A stretch of DNA of 64,000 bases from Acidobacteriota bacterium (lineage in GTDB: Bacteria; Acidobacteriota; Terriglobia; Bryobacterales; Bryobacteraceae), in the NCBI GenBank assembly GCA_016185425.1, contig JACPNQ010000020.1:62001-126000 (forward strand), read 5' to 3'. Of the stretch, positions 17,640 to 25,619 are shown one piece after another. How positions within the stretch are numbered: position 1 is the first letter of the stretch; the number at the start of each line of letters is the position of its first letter. The notes under the pieces are model-generated. The model worked only from the letters and a program-made list of their open reading frames with translations, was not told the origin of the DNA and ran no database searches. Both the position numbers and the translations under genes were made by a program.

Positions 17640-18164
17640 ATGAAACTGACAACTCTCGCGCTAGTCGCCCTCGCGTCGCTCTCTTTGGCCTTTGCCCAGG
17701 AAGCCAAGAAAGGCGCCGCCGGCCCGCTGAATCCCGCCATGGCTCCCATCGGCGACCCTACCTACAAGAAGCCCATGGGAAACATCGGCGCCAAGGGCGA
17801 CACATGGACCCAGACCACCATCGCAGCCGGAGTCGACGGCAAGCCCCGCGCGGGCAAGGAAACCACCGTCGTCGGCGAACTCGTTGAATTTTCCTGTTAC
17901 CTCCAACTCGGCAAACACGGCGAAAAGCATCGCGCCTGCGGACAGAAGTGCGTCGCCAGCGGCCAGCCCGTCGGCCTGCTCACCGCCGATGGTTCGCTTT
18001 ACATGCTGATGGAAGAAGAACATGACCCCCGCCGCGATGGTGCCACCAGCGACTTCCGCAAAACTGCCGCCGACCACATGGCCCACGTCATGGAAGTCAC
18101 CGGTACCCTCGCCAGCCTCGGCGGGTATCGCGCGATCTACGTCCAGGGCTTCGTCAAAAAGTAG
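17640..18164 (+). CDS. Small secreted protein with conserved Cys/His cluster, function unknown
   Basis: A 174-aa protein starting at the ATG at 17640 after an AAGGAAA ribosome-binding site, with signal peptide MKLTTLALVALASLSLAFAQ. After a low-complexity linker it has a compact domain with SCYLQLGKHGEKHRACGQKC, then GQPVGLLTADGSLYMLMEEE and a C-terminal beta-rich part. The arrangement of three Cys and two His suggests a metal or haem-related site, and similar short secreted domains are common in Acidobacteria and Planctomycetes. I do not recognise a characterised member. It lies 25 nt after the aldo/keto reductase and 21 nt before the di-haem peroxidase, so it probably belongs to the same transcript. 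Confidence 0.75.
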   Translation: MKLTTLALVALASLSLAFAQEAKKGAAGPLNPAMAPIGDPTYKKPMGNIGAKGDTWTQTTIAAGVDGKPRAGKETTVVGELVEFSCYLQLGKHGEKHRACGQKCVASGQPVGLLTADGSLYMLMEEEHDPRRDGATSDFRKTAADHMAHVMEVTGTLASLGGYRAIYVQGFVKK

Positions 18165-18185
18165 CTCGGAGTAGAATTCGTATCT

Positions 18186-19205
18186 ATGCAACGAAAGTTC
18201 TGGCTGGGAGCGGCGGTCCTTGCCGCCGTTCCCGCTATCACCCTCCAAGCGCAGCCCAGGCCCGCGGCCTTTGTCGTTCCGCGCGGCCTTCCGCCTCTTG
18301 TCTGGCCGAAGGACAACCCGTACACACCCGCGAAAGCGGATCTCGGCCGTCTCCTCTACTTCGACAAACGCATCTCCGGCGACGGAACGCTCGCCTGCGC
18401 CACCTGCCACGACCCCAAGAAGGGTTTCACCGACCAGGCGCCTGTCTCCACCGGCATCCGCGGCCAGAAAGGCGGCGTCAGCGCTCCAACGGTGATCAAC
18501 CGCGCCTATGGCATGTTGCAGTTCTGGGACGGACGCGCCGGCTCGCTCGAAGCACAGGCGATCGGTCCTATGGCGAATCCCATCGAGATGGGCAGCACTC
18601 ATCCAGTGGTAATCGAATCGCTTCGCAAAATCCCCGGCTACCGCGCCCGCTTCAAGCAGGTCTTCGGCACCGGGGATTTCACCCTCGATCACGTTGCGAT
18701 GGCAATCGCAACGTTTGAACGAACCGTCCTAAGCGGCAACGCTCCTTACGACAAGTACAAGTTGGGCAACAAGGCGGCGATGAACGCGTCGCAGATCCGC
18801 GGCATGGACGTCTTCTTCAACAAGGCAAAATGCGACCAGTGCCACGAGGGCGCAAGCTTCACCCTCAACTCCTTCCACAACCTTGGCGTCGGACAAAACA
18901 AAGCCAACCCCGACCAGGGCCGCTACGGCGTTACGAAAAACCCCGCCGACTTCGGCGCCTTCAAAACCCCCACGTTGCGGGAGATCGAACACACGTTCCC
19001 TTACATGCACGACGGCAGTCTAAAGACGCTCGAAGAGGTCGTCGACTACTACGACAAGGGTGGCATTCCCAACAAGAACCTCGACGAACGCATCAAGAAA
19101 CTCAACCTCACGGCGCAGGATAAAGCCGATCTGGTTGCCTTCATGAAAGCGCTCAGCGGCACCGGGTGGCAGCAACTCACCGAACCGAAGGAATTCCCAC
19201 AGTAA
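18186..19205 (+). CDS. Di-haem cytochrome c peroxidase (MauG/CcpA family)
   Basis: A 339-aa periplasmic protein with signal MQRKFWLGAAVLAAVPAITLQAQ. It has two CXXCH haem sites, CATCH in the N-terminal domain and CDQCH in the C-terminal domain, as in bacterial cytochrome c peroxidases that reduce hydrogen peroxide. Family signatures are LGRLLYFDKRISGDGTLAC, APTVINRAYGMLQFWDGRAG, QAIGPMANPIEMG and FPYMHDGSLKTLEEVVDYYD. The Met of YMHDGS is a candidate axial ligand. It could equally be a MauG-like oxidant of a partner protein; the neighbouring secreted redox genes make either role plausible. Its TAA stop overlaps the next ATG by one base. Confidence 0.92.
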   Translation: MQRKFWLGAAVLAAVPAITLQAQPRPAAFVVPRGLPPLVWPKDNPYTPAKADLGRLLYFDKRISGDGTLACATCHDPKKGFTDQAPVSTGIRGQKGGVSAPTVINRAYGMLQFWDGRAGSLEAQAIGPMANPIEMGSTHPVVIESLRKIPGYRARFKQVFGTGDFTLDHVAMAIATFERTVLSGNAPYDKYKLGNKAAMNASQIRGMDVFFNKAKCDQCHEGASFTLNSFHNLGVGQNKANPDQGRYGVTKNPADFGAFKTPTLREIEHTFPYMHDGSLKTLEEVVDYYDKGGIPNKNLDERIKKLNLTAQDKADLVAFMKALSGTGWQQLTEPKEFPQ

Positions 19206-20164
19206 TGGAACGCAAAACCTTCTTGCGCGGCGCCCTCGCGGCTGCCGCGCTTTCTTTTTCGGCCTGCAATAAATCGGACAAGCGCCGCATCGCCGTCGTC
19301 CCCAAGGGCCTTGCCCATCTCTTCTGGCAATCGGTCCATGCCGGCGCCATTAAAGCTTCGCGCGAAACCAACGTGGAGATCGTCTGGAAGGGCCCGCCCA
19401 CAGAGACCGACTACAACGGCCAGATCCAGATCGTCGACGCTATGATCAACCAGCGTGTCGACGCGATCGCTCTTGCTCCAATCGACAAGAAAGTCATGGT
19501 CTCTGTCGTGGAACGCGCGGGCAAAGAAAACATCCCCGTCGTCATCTTCGATTCCGGCATCGACACCGACAACTACGTCTCCATGGTGGCCACCGATAAC
19601 TATGCCGCCGGCCAGCTTGCCGCCGCTCGCATGGGTGAAATACTCAACGGAAAGGGTAAGGTGGTCGTCGTAGCCGTCCAGCCCGGCGGTGCCTCCACCA
19701 TGGCGCGCGAGCAGGGTTTTCAAGACGGCATCAAGAAATTTTCCGGTATTCAGATCGTCGACAAACGCTACGGAATGGCCGATTTTGCCAAGTCTCTCCA
19801 GGTCGCCGAGAACATGTTGACAGCTTTTCCCGATGCTGCGGGACTGTTTGCCTCAAACGAATCGAGCGCCGTCGGCGCCGCTCTGGCCCTAAAGGGCCGC
19901 AAATCGTCAACCGTGAAGATGGTCGGTTTCGATTGGAGCCCCACACTCCTCGCCGATCTTCGATCTGGCCTCATCGATTCCCTGGTCGTCCAGGACCCCT
20001 TCAATATGGGTTACGAGTCCGTCATCACGGCCGTTAGCAAACTCGACGGCAAGACGGTGGAAAAGAATCGCCCCATGCCCCCGCGTCTGGTGACGAAAAC
20101 CAACCTTGACTCGGCCGAAATCAAGGCTCAGCTTGAACCGGATCTCAAGAAGTACCTCGAATAG
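19205..20164 (+). CDS. Lone sugar-type ABC transporter substrate-binding lipoprotein
   Basis: A 319-aa protein starting at the ATG at 19205, with signal MERKTFLRGALAAAALSFSAC that ends in a lipobox cysteine. It belongs to the ribose/galactose/inositol-type periplasmic binding family (Peripla_BP_4). The visible signature is KGLAHLFWQSVHAGAIKASR followed by VDAMINQRVDAIALAPIDKK, VVIFDSGIDTDNYVSMVATDNY and KMVGFDWSPTLLADLRSGLI. No permease or ATPase gene is nearby. It may work with a transporter encoded elsewhere or as a sensor. Myo-inositol is a possible ligand because an inositol oxygenase gene follows on the other strand, but this is guesswork. Confidence 0.88.
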   Translation: MERKTFLRGALAAAALSFSACNKSDKRRIAVVPKGLAHLFWQSVHAGAIKASRETNVEIVWKGPPTETDYNGQIQIVDAMINQRVDAIALAPIDKKVMVSVVERAGKENIPVVIFDSGIDTDNYVSMVATDNYAAGQLAAARMGEILNGKGKVVVVAVQPGGASTMAREQGFQDGIKKFSGIQIVDKRYGMADFAKSLQVAENMLTAFPDAAGLFASNESSAVGAALALKGRKSSTVKMVGFDWSPTLLADLRSGLIDSLVVQDPFNMGYESVITAVSKLDGKTVEKNRPMPPRLVTKTNLDSAEIKAQLEPDLKKYLE

Positions 20165-20173
20165 AAAGACAAA

Positions 20174-20204
20174 GGCGAGCGCACTTGGAAAAAGCACGCT
20201 CGCC
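20174..20204. terminator. Hairpin between convergent genes
   Basis: An 8-bp perfect stem (GGCGAGCG at 20174-20181, CGCTCGCC at 20197-20204) with a 15-nt loop lies just past the substrate-binding protein stop and before the 3' end of the convergent pilin gene. U-tracts on both sides are short, so termination would be moderate and perhaps bidirectional. Confidence 0.55.
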
Positions 20205-20242
20205 TCAAAAATCCCGCGCGGTGACGAAACCGGGAAGGGACT

Positions 20243-20479
20243 CTAGTTGTTTGCTGCACCCAGCGAAGAACTGATTTTCGAGAAGATGGTCGAGATATTC
20301 GGCGCGACAGACGCCGGAAAGATCGCTCCGACTGCCACTGCAATCGTCGCTGCCATCAGAGTGTATTCAATCAGATCCTGGCCGCTTTGGTTCTGGAAGA
20401 TTCTCGAATGGCAAACGATGGCAACGAGATTCACACGGTCCAAGCTGCGTTTACAAACGGTTTTTAGTTTGAGCCTCAT
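20243..20479 (-). CDS. Flp/Fap-type (type IVb) pilin
   Basis: A 78-aa protein. The first 31 residues are a basic leader ending near the prepilin cleavage region. The motif SGQDLIEYTLMAATIAVAVG matches the Flp pilin signature (Gly at the cleavage site, Glu at +5 region and Tyr, then a hydrophobic assembly helix). A short Ser/Ala-rich tail ends in GAANN. Flp pilins build Tad-type adhesive pili, but none of the tad assembly genes are in the window, so this is an orphan copy. The 122 bp upstream (20480-20602) carry no other gene and should hold its promoter; I saw no convincing one. Confidence 0.85.
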   Translation of the reverse strand: MRLKLKTVCKRSLDRVNLVAIVCHSRIFQNQSGQDLIEYTLMAATIAVAVGAIFPASVAPNISTIFSKISSSLGAANN

Positions 20480-20602
20480 GGTTCTCGTCTCTTTCTTGTG
20501 GCAAATGAATCTACAACCATCTTGAGCGAGGAGTCAAAATGACTCAACGTTGTTTTAGACTTAGTACCCCTACTGATATCCCTTAGTACGAAACGACTTA
20601 GC

Positions 20603-21454
20603 TTACCATTTGATTTTCGCGGGGAAGAACTCGGCAACCAGATCCTCGTAATAAGGCCTCAGCGTCGCCAGGTCCGGCTTCACCGCCGATTTCGAGTACA
20701 GATCATAGGGATTGAACTTCCGCACCCACTCCATCATCTCCATATCGTGATCCGACATCAGGTATTGATAGTCCATTTCCCGGTGCGCCGAATACCAGGA
20801 GTGATAGCGAATCATATACTGCGCGGGCTCAGGGACGTAGTCCTTAGTTATGTGGTAGAGATACTCGTCGTGACCCCAGCTTAGGTTCACGTTTTCCAAC
20901 CCGCACTGTTCGCTGTACACCCCGTACCGCGACATCAACTCCGCATTCTGCGAGTCCGGATTCGCGGAAAAGAACTCCGGATACACGATCTTATCCGACC
21001 AACGGCATCCAACCGGGAACGTATCGCCCACCACCGCCCACTGCGGTTCGCCCCACATCGTCAGCACCTTGCCTAAGTCATGGATGAATCCGGTCAACTG
21101 GAACCACCGCGGATGCCCGTCGGCGCGGATCGCTTCCGAGGTCTGCAGGTTATGCTCAATCTGCGACAGGTCAGTATCCGGATCGGAGTCGTCGACCAGC
21201 GTATTCAGCCGCTCCATCGCCTCCCAAATGCCCATTTCCGCCTTCTGGCGCGACTCATACTCGGCGCGCTTGCCCCGTGCGAACTCCAATGTCTGCAGCG
21301 CGTGGTTCTGCTTGTAAAAATCCCGCACCACCTGTGGCGTCGAGTCGTCGTAGACCCGAAACTCGTCCTTCTTCCGGTCGGCGCGGTACCGCGCCCGGAC
21401 GTCGTCATCCCATTGATCCAGCGATTCCAACGGCCCGTTCGTCGTAGTTCCCAT
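20603..21454 (-). CDS. Inositol oxygenase (MIOX)
   Basis: A 283-aa homologue of myo-inositol oxygenase, the di-iron enzyme that converts myo-inositol to D-glucuronate. Similarity to the animal enzyme is strong throughout: [75 protein letters not shown] and [14 protein letters not shown]. All six expected iron ligands are present by alignment: H101, H125, D126, H195, H218 and D251. The enzyme is best known in eukaryotes and sporadic in bacteria, so lateral acquisition is possible. Base composition does not stand out. It stands alone between the pilin gene and fabH. Confidence 0.93.
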   Translation of the reverse strand: MGTTTNGPLESLDQWDDDVRARYRADRKKDEFRVYDDSTPQVVRDFYKQNHALQTLEFARGKRAEYESRQKAEMGIWEAMERLNTLVDDSDPDTDLSQIEHNLQTSEAIRADGHPRWFQLTGFIHDLGKVLTMWGEPQWAVVGDTFPVGCRWSDKIVYPEFFSANPDSQNAELMSRYGVYSEQCGLENVNLSWGHDEYLYHITKDYVPEPAQYMIRYHSWYSAHREMDYQYLMSDHDMEMMEWVRKFNPYDLYSKSAVKPDLATLRPYYEDLVAEFFPAKIKW

Positions 21455-21507
21455 ACTCGAAGGCTACACCAAAACGGGCACGGATTCCTAGAGCCTGTAA
21501 CCGAATC

Positions 21508-22524
21508 TTAACATTGCCAGCGCCAGAGATTAGCCCCCGCCGTGTACCCTGCGCCGACGGCTGCAAACAGCACCAGGTCGCCCTTCTTCAGCCGGCCGCT
21601 TTCCACCGCGTCCAGCGTCGCTAGCGGAATCGTTGCGGCAGTGGTGTTTCCAAACCGGTCGATATTGATGATCACGCGCTCAAGCGGCATATCCAACGCC
21701 TTCGCGGTGGCTTCGATGATCCGCCGGTTCGCCTGGTGCGGAATCAGCAGCTTTACGTCGTCGCCCCGTAACCCGTTGCGGGACAACAAAGTATTGGACA
21801 TCTCCGCCATTTTCCGCACGGCGTATTTGAACACCTGCTGCCCTTCCTGATGGACAAAGTGCTGCTTGGAGTTGATCGACTCGTGCGAGGCCGGCATCCG
21901 GCTCCCCCCGCCCGGCATCTTCAGATACTGCCCGCCGGAGCCGTCTACTTCGTTGATGAAATCCAGGAACCCCTCGCTGCCGTTCTCGGCCGTCTCTACC
22001 AGGAACGCGCCCGCGCCGTCGCCGAACAGAATACAGGTCGCGCGGTCTGTATAGTCCAAAATCCGCGACATGGTGTCGGACCCGATCACCAGGACCTTCT
22101 TCGGCGGCCCCGCCGATACCAGGTGCGCCGCCGTCGTCAATCCATAGACGAAGCCGGAGCACGCCGCGATCAGGTCATATCCCCAAACCCCGGCTGCGCC
22201 AAGCCGCTCCTGCACAAGGCACGCCGTCGCCGGGAAAAACATATCCGGCGTCACCGTGCAGACGATGATCGCGTGCAGCTCCCCCGGCGCAATGCCGCGG
22301 GCTTCGAGCACCGCGCGCGCGGCCTCCACGGCCATGTCCGACGTCGCCAGGCCCTTTTCTAAAATCCGCCTTTCCCGAATTCCTGTCCGTTCCGTGATCC
22401 ATGTGTCGTTGGTCTCGACAATCTTTTCCAAATCATGATTCGTAAGAATACCCGGCGGTACGTATCCGCCAATTGCCGTAATTTTTGCTCGGTAAGGATT
22501 CGGCGTCTTTCCAGCGATTTCCAA
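21508..22524 (-). CDS. fabH: Beta-ketoacyl-ACP synthase III (FabH-type)
   Basis: A thiolase-fold enzyme that condenses acetyl-CoA (or another acyl-CoA) with malonyl-ACP to start fatty acid synthesis. Signatures are TNDTWITERTGIRERRI, the active-site Cys in IAACSGFVYGL, the His in IPHQANRRIIEATAKAL, the Asn in RFGNTTAATIPLATLDA and the terminal GAGYTAGANL. The start is uncertain. The TTG at 22524 follows a GGGGG run and gives 338 aa, the normal size. A longer TTG start at 22596 would overlap the divergent SprT-like gene. It stands alone rather than in a fab operon, so it may serve a special acyl primer. Confidence 0.88.
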   Translation of the reverse strand: MEIAGKTPNPYRAKITAIGGYVPPGILTNHDLEKIVETNDTWITERTGIRERRILEKGLATSDMAVEAARAVLEARGIAPGELHAIIVCTVTPDMFFPATACLVQERLGAAGVWGYDLIAACSGFVYGLTTAAHLVSAGPPKKVLVIGSDTMSRILDYTDRATCILFGDGAGAFLVETAENGSEGFLDFINEVDGSGGQYLKMPGGGSRMPASHESINSKQHFVHQEGQQVFKYAVRKMAEMSNTLLSRNGLRGDDVKLLIPHQANRRIIEATAKALDMPLERVIINIDRFGNTTAATIPLATLDAVESGRLKKGDLVLFAAVGAGYTAGANLWRWQC

Positions 22525-22590
22525 ATAAACCCCCGTCTCAACACGGAACGAGATTGATGTACCAGACTGATATGGTACCGTTCGAAAGAC

Positions 22591-23391
22591 ATGCAAGTCG
22601 AGAGAGGCCAGCCCAGGCTGCCGGGCTTTGAGGACGACGACACGCCCCAGGTGACCTATCCGCCCGCCGCTACGTTGTTCGAAACGCCCGTCGAAATCTG
22701 CCGCCGCGTCTTCCGCGCGGTCCGCCCGCGCACCCCGTTCCCGGAGTTCTCAGTCGAATTCTGCCGCTTCGCCAACGCCAACTCCTTCATCCGCTCGGAC
22801 GCCAGCCGCCTGGAATTCCGTATTACGGACGCGCTCGAAGGCGCTCCGGCGCCCATCCTCGAAGCCCTCGCCTTTATCCTTATCTGCAAGCTCTACCGAA
22901 AACCGGTCCCCGCCTCCCAACGCCACCGTTACAATCTTTACCTGAATCGGCAGGACATGCGGCGGCATTTGCACCTGCTCCGGCAGACCCGCGGCCGTAA
23001 ACACATCTCCGGCCCCCAAGGGGAGCGCTACAACCTGGAAGAGATCTTCGCCGAAAACAATGACAAGTTCTTCAACGGCCTCCTCGCCCAACCCGCCCTG
23101 GGTTGGAGCCGCCAGGTCTCCAAGTCGATCCTCGGCCACTTCGACCCCTCCCACAACGCCATCATCATCTCCCGCCTTCTCGACAAACCCAACACCCCCC
23201 GCCTGGCCGTCGAATACGTGATGTACCACGAGATGTTACATCTCCGTTACCCTGTCGAAACCAAAGGCGCACGCCGCCGCTTTCACCCAAAAGAATTCCG
23301 CGACGCGGAGAAGCTTTACCCGCAGCTCAAAGAGGCCAAGGCCATCCTCGACAAACTCTGCGGGGCTGCTCAGCGGCCCGAGACCTGGTGA
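22591..23391 (+). CDS. SprT-like/M48-type zinc metallopeptidase domain protein
   Basis: A 266-aa cytosolic-looking protein (no signal). The N-terminal 150 residues are basic and carry no motif I recognise. The C-terminal half is SprT-like: FAENNDKFFNG, LGWSRQVSKSILGHFDPSHN, then the zinc motif HEMLH in AVEYVMYHEMLHLRYPVETK, followed by a conserved HPKEFRDAEKLYP. SprT-like proteins are putative metallopeptidases, in eukaryotes acting on DNA-protein crosslinks; in bacteria the substrate is unknown. The 3' end lies 5 nt before the sulfatase start, so the two are probably co-transcribed. Confidence 0.8.
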   Translation: MQVERGQPRLPGFEDDDTPQVTYPPAATLFETPVEICRRVFRAVRPRTPFPEFSVEFCRFANANSFIRSDASRLEFRITDALEGAPAPILEALAFILICKLYRKPVPASQRHRYNLYLNRQDMRRHLHLLRQTRGRKHISGPQGERYNLEEIFAENNDKFFNGLLAQPALGWSRQVSKSILGHFDPSHNAIIISRLLDKPNTPRLAVEYVMYHEMLHLRYPVETKGARRRFHPKEFRDAEKLYPQLKEAKAILDKLCGAAQRPETW

Positions 23392-23396
23392 GCATC

Positions 23397-24878
23397 ATGA
23401 CCCGCCGTCAATTCCTCGCCGCGTCCACAGCCCTCGCCGCCCAAACAAAATCCCGCCCCAACATCCTCTTCGCCATCGCCGACGACCAATCCTGGCTCCA
23501 CACCTCCGCAGCCGGCGACCCAATCGTCAAAACCCCCAACTTCGACCGCATCGCCACATCCGGTGCTCTTCTCACCAACGCCTTCTCCACCTGCCCCGGC
23601 TGCGCCCCCTCGCGAGCCTCCATCCTCACGGGCCGTGGGATCTGGCAGCTCGAAGAAGCCGGCACCCACGCCAGCCTCTTCCCCAGGAAATTCACCGTCT
23701 TCCCCGACCTTCTCGAAAAAGCCGGCTACTTCATCGGCCTCACAGGCAAAGGCGCCGGTCCCACGAATTTCAAGGACGCTGGGTGGCCTCACAACCCCGC
23801 CGGGCCAGCCTTCGACGAACGCAAAGCCCCCAAAGGCAACCTCACCGTCAACGCCGATGACTACGCCGCCAACTTCGACGAATTCCTCACTAAACGGCCC
23901 AAGAGCCACCCCTTCTTCTTCTGGTACGGCGGGCACGAACCGCATCGTGGCTACACTAAAGGCTCCGGCGCCGCGGCCGGAAAGGACCCCGCCAAAGTCA
24001 AAGTCCCTGCCTTCCTCCCTGATACCCCGGAGGTCCGATCCGACTTCCTCGACTACTACCAGGAAATCGAATATTTCGACGCCCATCTCGGCCGCATGAT
24101 CGCCGCCATCGAAAAGGCCGGAGAACTCGCCAACACACTCATCCTCGTCTGCGCCGACAACGGCATGTCCTTCCCCCGCTCCAAAGCCAATCTCTACGAA
24201 TACGGCATCCACCTCCCCGCCGCCATCGCCTGGCCCTACGCGGTCCCGGGCAACCGCAAAATCGACGACCTCATCAGCTTCCGCGATTTCGCTCCTACCT
24301 TTCTCGAAGCCGCCGGACTCCCCATCCCCGCCGCCATGTCCGGCCGCAGTTTTCTAGGCACACTCAAGTCCGGCCGCCCCGACCCCGCCCGCACTCAAAT
24401 AACCGCCGGCCGCGAGCGCCACTCCCACGCCCGCCGCGACAACCTCGGCTATCCCTGCCGCGCTCTCCGTACCAGGCAATATCTCTACATCCGCAACTTC
24501 GCTCCGGACCTCTGGCCCGCCGGCGACCCGCCCTTCTACGCCGACATCGATAACGGTCCCAGCAAAACAGTCGTCGTGAATCGCAATGACAAATTCCACG
24601 ACCTCGCGCTCGCCAAACGCCCCGCCGAGGAGCTCTACGACATCGTCAAGGATCCGGCCTGCCTCCACAACCTCGCGCTGAACCCCGCCCATACACGCAC
24701 AGCCGCCGATCTCCGGGAACGCCTCGAAACCGTTCTCAAATCCGAAGGCGATCCCCGCATCCTCGGCACAGGTTCTATCTTCGACAGCTACCCACGCTAC
24801 TCTCCCATGCGTCCCGAACTCGGCGGCTTCGCCGAAGAAGGTAAGTACAACCCGGCATTCACGCCGAAGGCGAAGTAG
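23397..24878 (+). CDS. Tat-exported sulfatase (arylsulfatase family, formylglycine type)
   Basis: The ATG at 23397 gives a 493-aa protein with a Tat-like signal MTRRQFLAASTALAAQ. The sulfatase core is clear: RPNILFAIADDQS (metal-binding D29, D30) and CAPSRASILTGR with C69, the cysteine converted to formylglycine in the CXPSR motif. Further features are GKGAGPTNF, GHEPHRGY and CADNGMSFPRSKANLYEYGI, with an Asp-Asn metal pair. Substrates are probably sulfated polysaccharides or organosulfates; none can be named. It needs a formylglycine-generating enzyme, which is not in this window. Its 3' end overlaps the convergent ceramidase-like gene by 20 bp. Confidence 0.92.
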   Translation: MTRRQFLAASTALAAQTKSRPNILFAIADDQSWLHTSAAGDPIVKTPNFDRIATSGALLTNAFSTCPGCAPSRASILTGRGIWQLEEAGTHASLFPRKFTVFPDLLEKAGYFIGLTGKGAGPTNFKDAGWPHNPAGPAFDERKAPKGNLTVNADDYAANFDEFLTKRPKSHPFFFWYGGHEPHRGYTKGSGAAAGKDPAKVKVPAFLPDTPEVRSDFLDYYQEIEYFDAHLGRMIAAIEKAGELANTLILVCADNGMSFPRSKANLYEYGIHLPAAIAWPYAVPGNRKIDDLISFRDFAPTFLEAAGLPIPAAMSGRSFLGTLKSGRPDPARTQITAGRERHSHARRDNLGYPCRALRTRQYLYIRNFAPDLWPAGDPPFYADIDNGPSKTVVVNRNDKFHDLALAKRPAEELYDIVKDPACLHNLALNPAHTRTAADLRERLETVLKSEGDPRILGTGSIFDSYPRYSPMRPELGGFAEEGKYNPAFTPKAK

Positions 24879-25614
24879 GCTCCCTCTCCGCCAGCATCCG
24901 CAGCGGCATCCACAATGCCATCGCCGCAGCCAGATGTTTCAATGCATGCCCGCTCATCTGCATCCCCAACGCATGAAACACCGCTACATCGGCCGCCTCC
25001 AGAATCTTCGCCGCCACATACCAAAGAATCATCTGCCAGATCCTGTGCGACGCCGTATACCGTGGCGGAAACAGCCACAGCATCAGCGGAATCGCCAGCA
25101 TCGGATAGAACTGCACCAACGCATACATCCGCAGATCGCCCGCTCCCGCCAGCTCCGTCTCCCGCCACCACTCCACGCTGACCACTCCCCAAACCAAAAA
25201 CGGAACCAGCAAATACCAACCCGCCCGCGCGCTCACTCGCTCCGCGATTACCGCCGAGAACACGCCCATAAATCCCAGCGTCATCGGCAGGCGGTCCCAG
25301 AACAACGTCTGGTTATCCGGACTGTAGTGGTAATACCCGCTCCCCACGCCAATCAGGAAACCGGAAAGTGCCACCACCAGCCACGCCCATCGGTCCTGAT
25401 GATGCGCCCACCGTGCCCGCCGCCAGACTGCCACTCCATACGCCGCGACAAACAAAAACGGCGCGTTGGAAACAACATTCCAAAAGTGCGGCACACCCAG
25501 CAGGGTGCGCTGGTCCGCGAAAAAGTGATAGGCCGGGTCCTGCCCGATCCGTGGCGCAAGATATGCCCCAATCACTGCCGCCAGCGCGAGTAAATACAGT
25601 ATCCGGATCTTCAC
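24859..25614 (-). CDS. Ceramidase-like (CREST superfamily) integral membrane hydrolase
   Basis: A 251-aa protein with about seven hydrophobic segments. Conserved family features are FFADQR followed by NVVSNAPFLFVA near the N-terminus, GVGSGYYHYSPDNQTLFWDR in the middle (with the Ser, His and Asp expected at the zinc site) and SGHALKHLAAAMALWM at the C-terminus with two more His. The CREST superfamily includes alkaline ceramidases and related membrane metal hydrolases. Bacterial members are common but mostly uncharacterised, so the lipid substrate is inferred. The start follows no obvious ribosome site. It lies 5 nt after the stop of no gene on its strand; the TonB receptor stop is at 25620. 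Confidence 0.82.
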   Translation of the reverse strand: MKIRILYLLALAAVIGAYLAPRIGQDPAYHFFADQRTLLGVPHFWNVVSNAPFLFVAAYGVAVWRRARWAHHQDRWAWLVVALSGFLIGVGSGYYHYSPDNQTLFWDRLPMTLGFMGVFSAVIAERVSARAGWYLLVPFLVWGVVSVEWWRETELAGAGDLRMYALVQFYPMLAIPLMLWLFPPRYTASHRIWQMILWYVAAKILEAADVAVFHALGMQMSGHALKHLAAAMALWMPLRMLAEREPTSPSA

Positions 25615-25619
25615 GAAGT

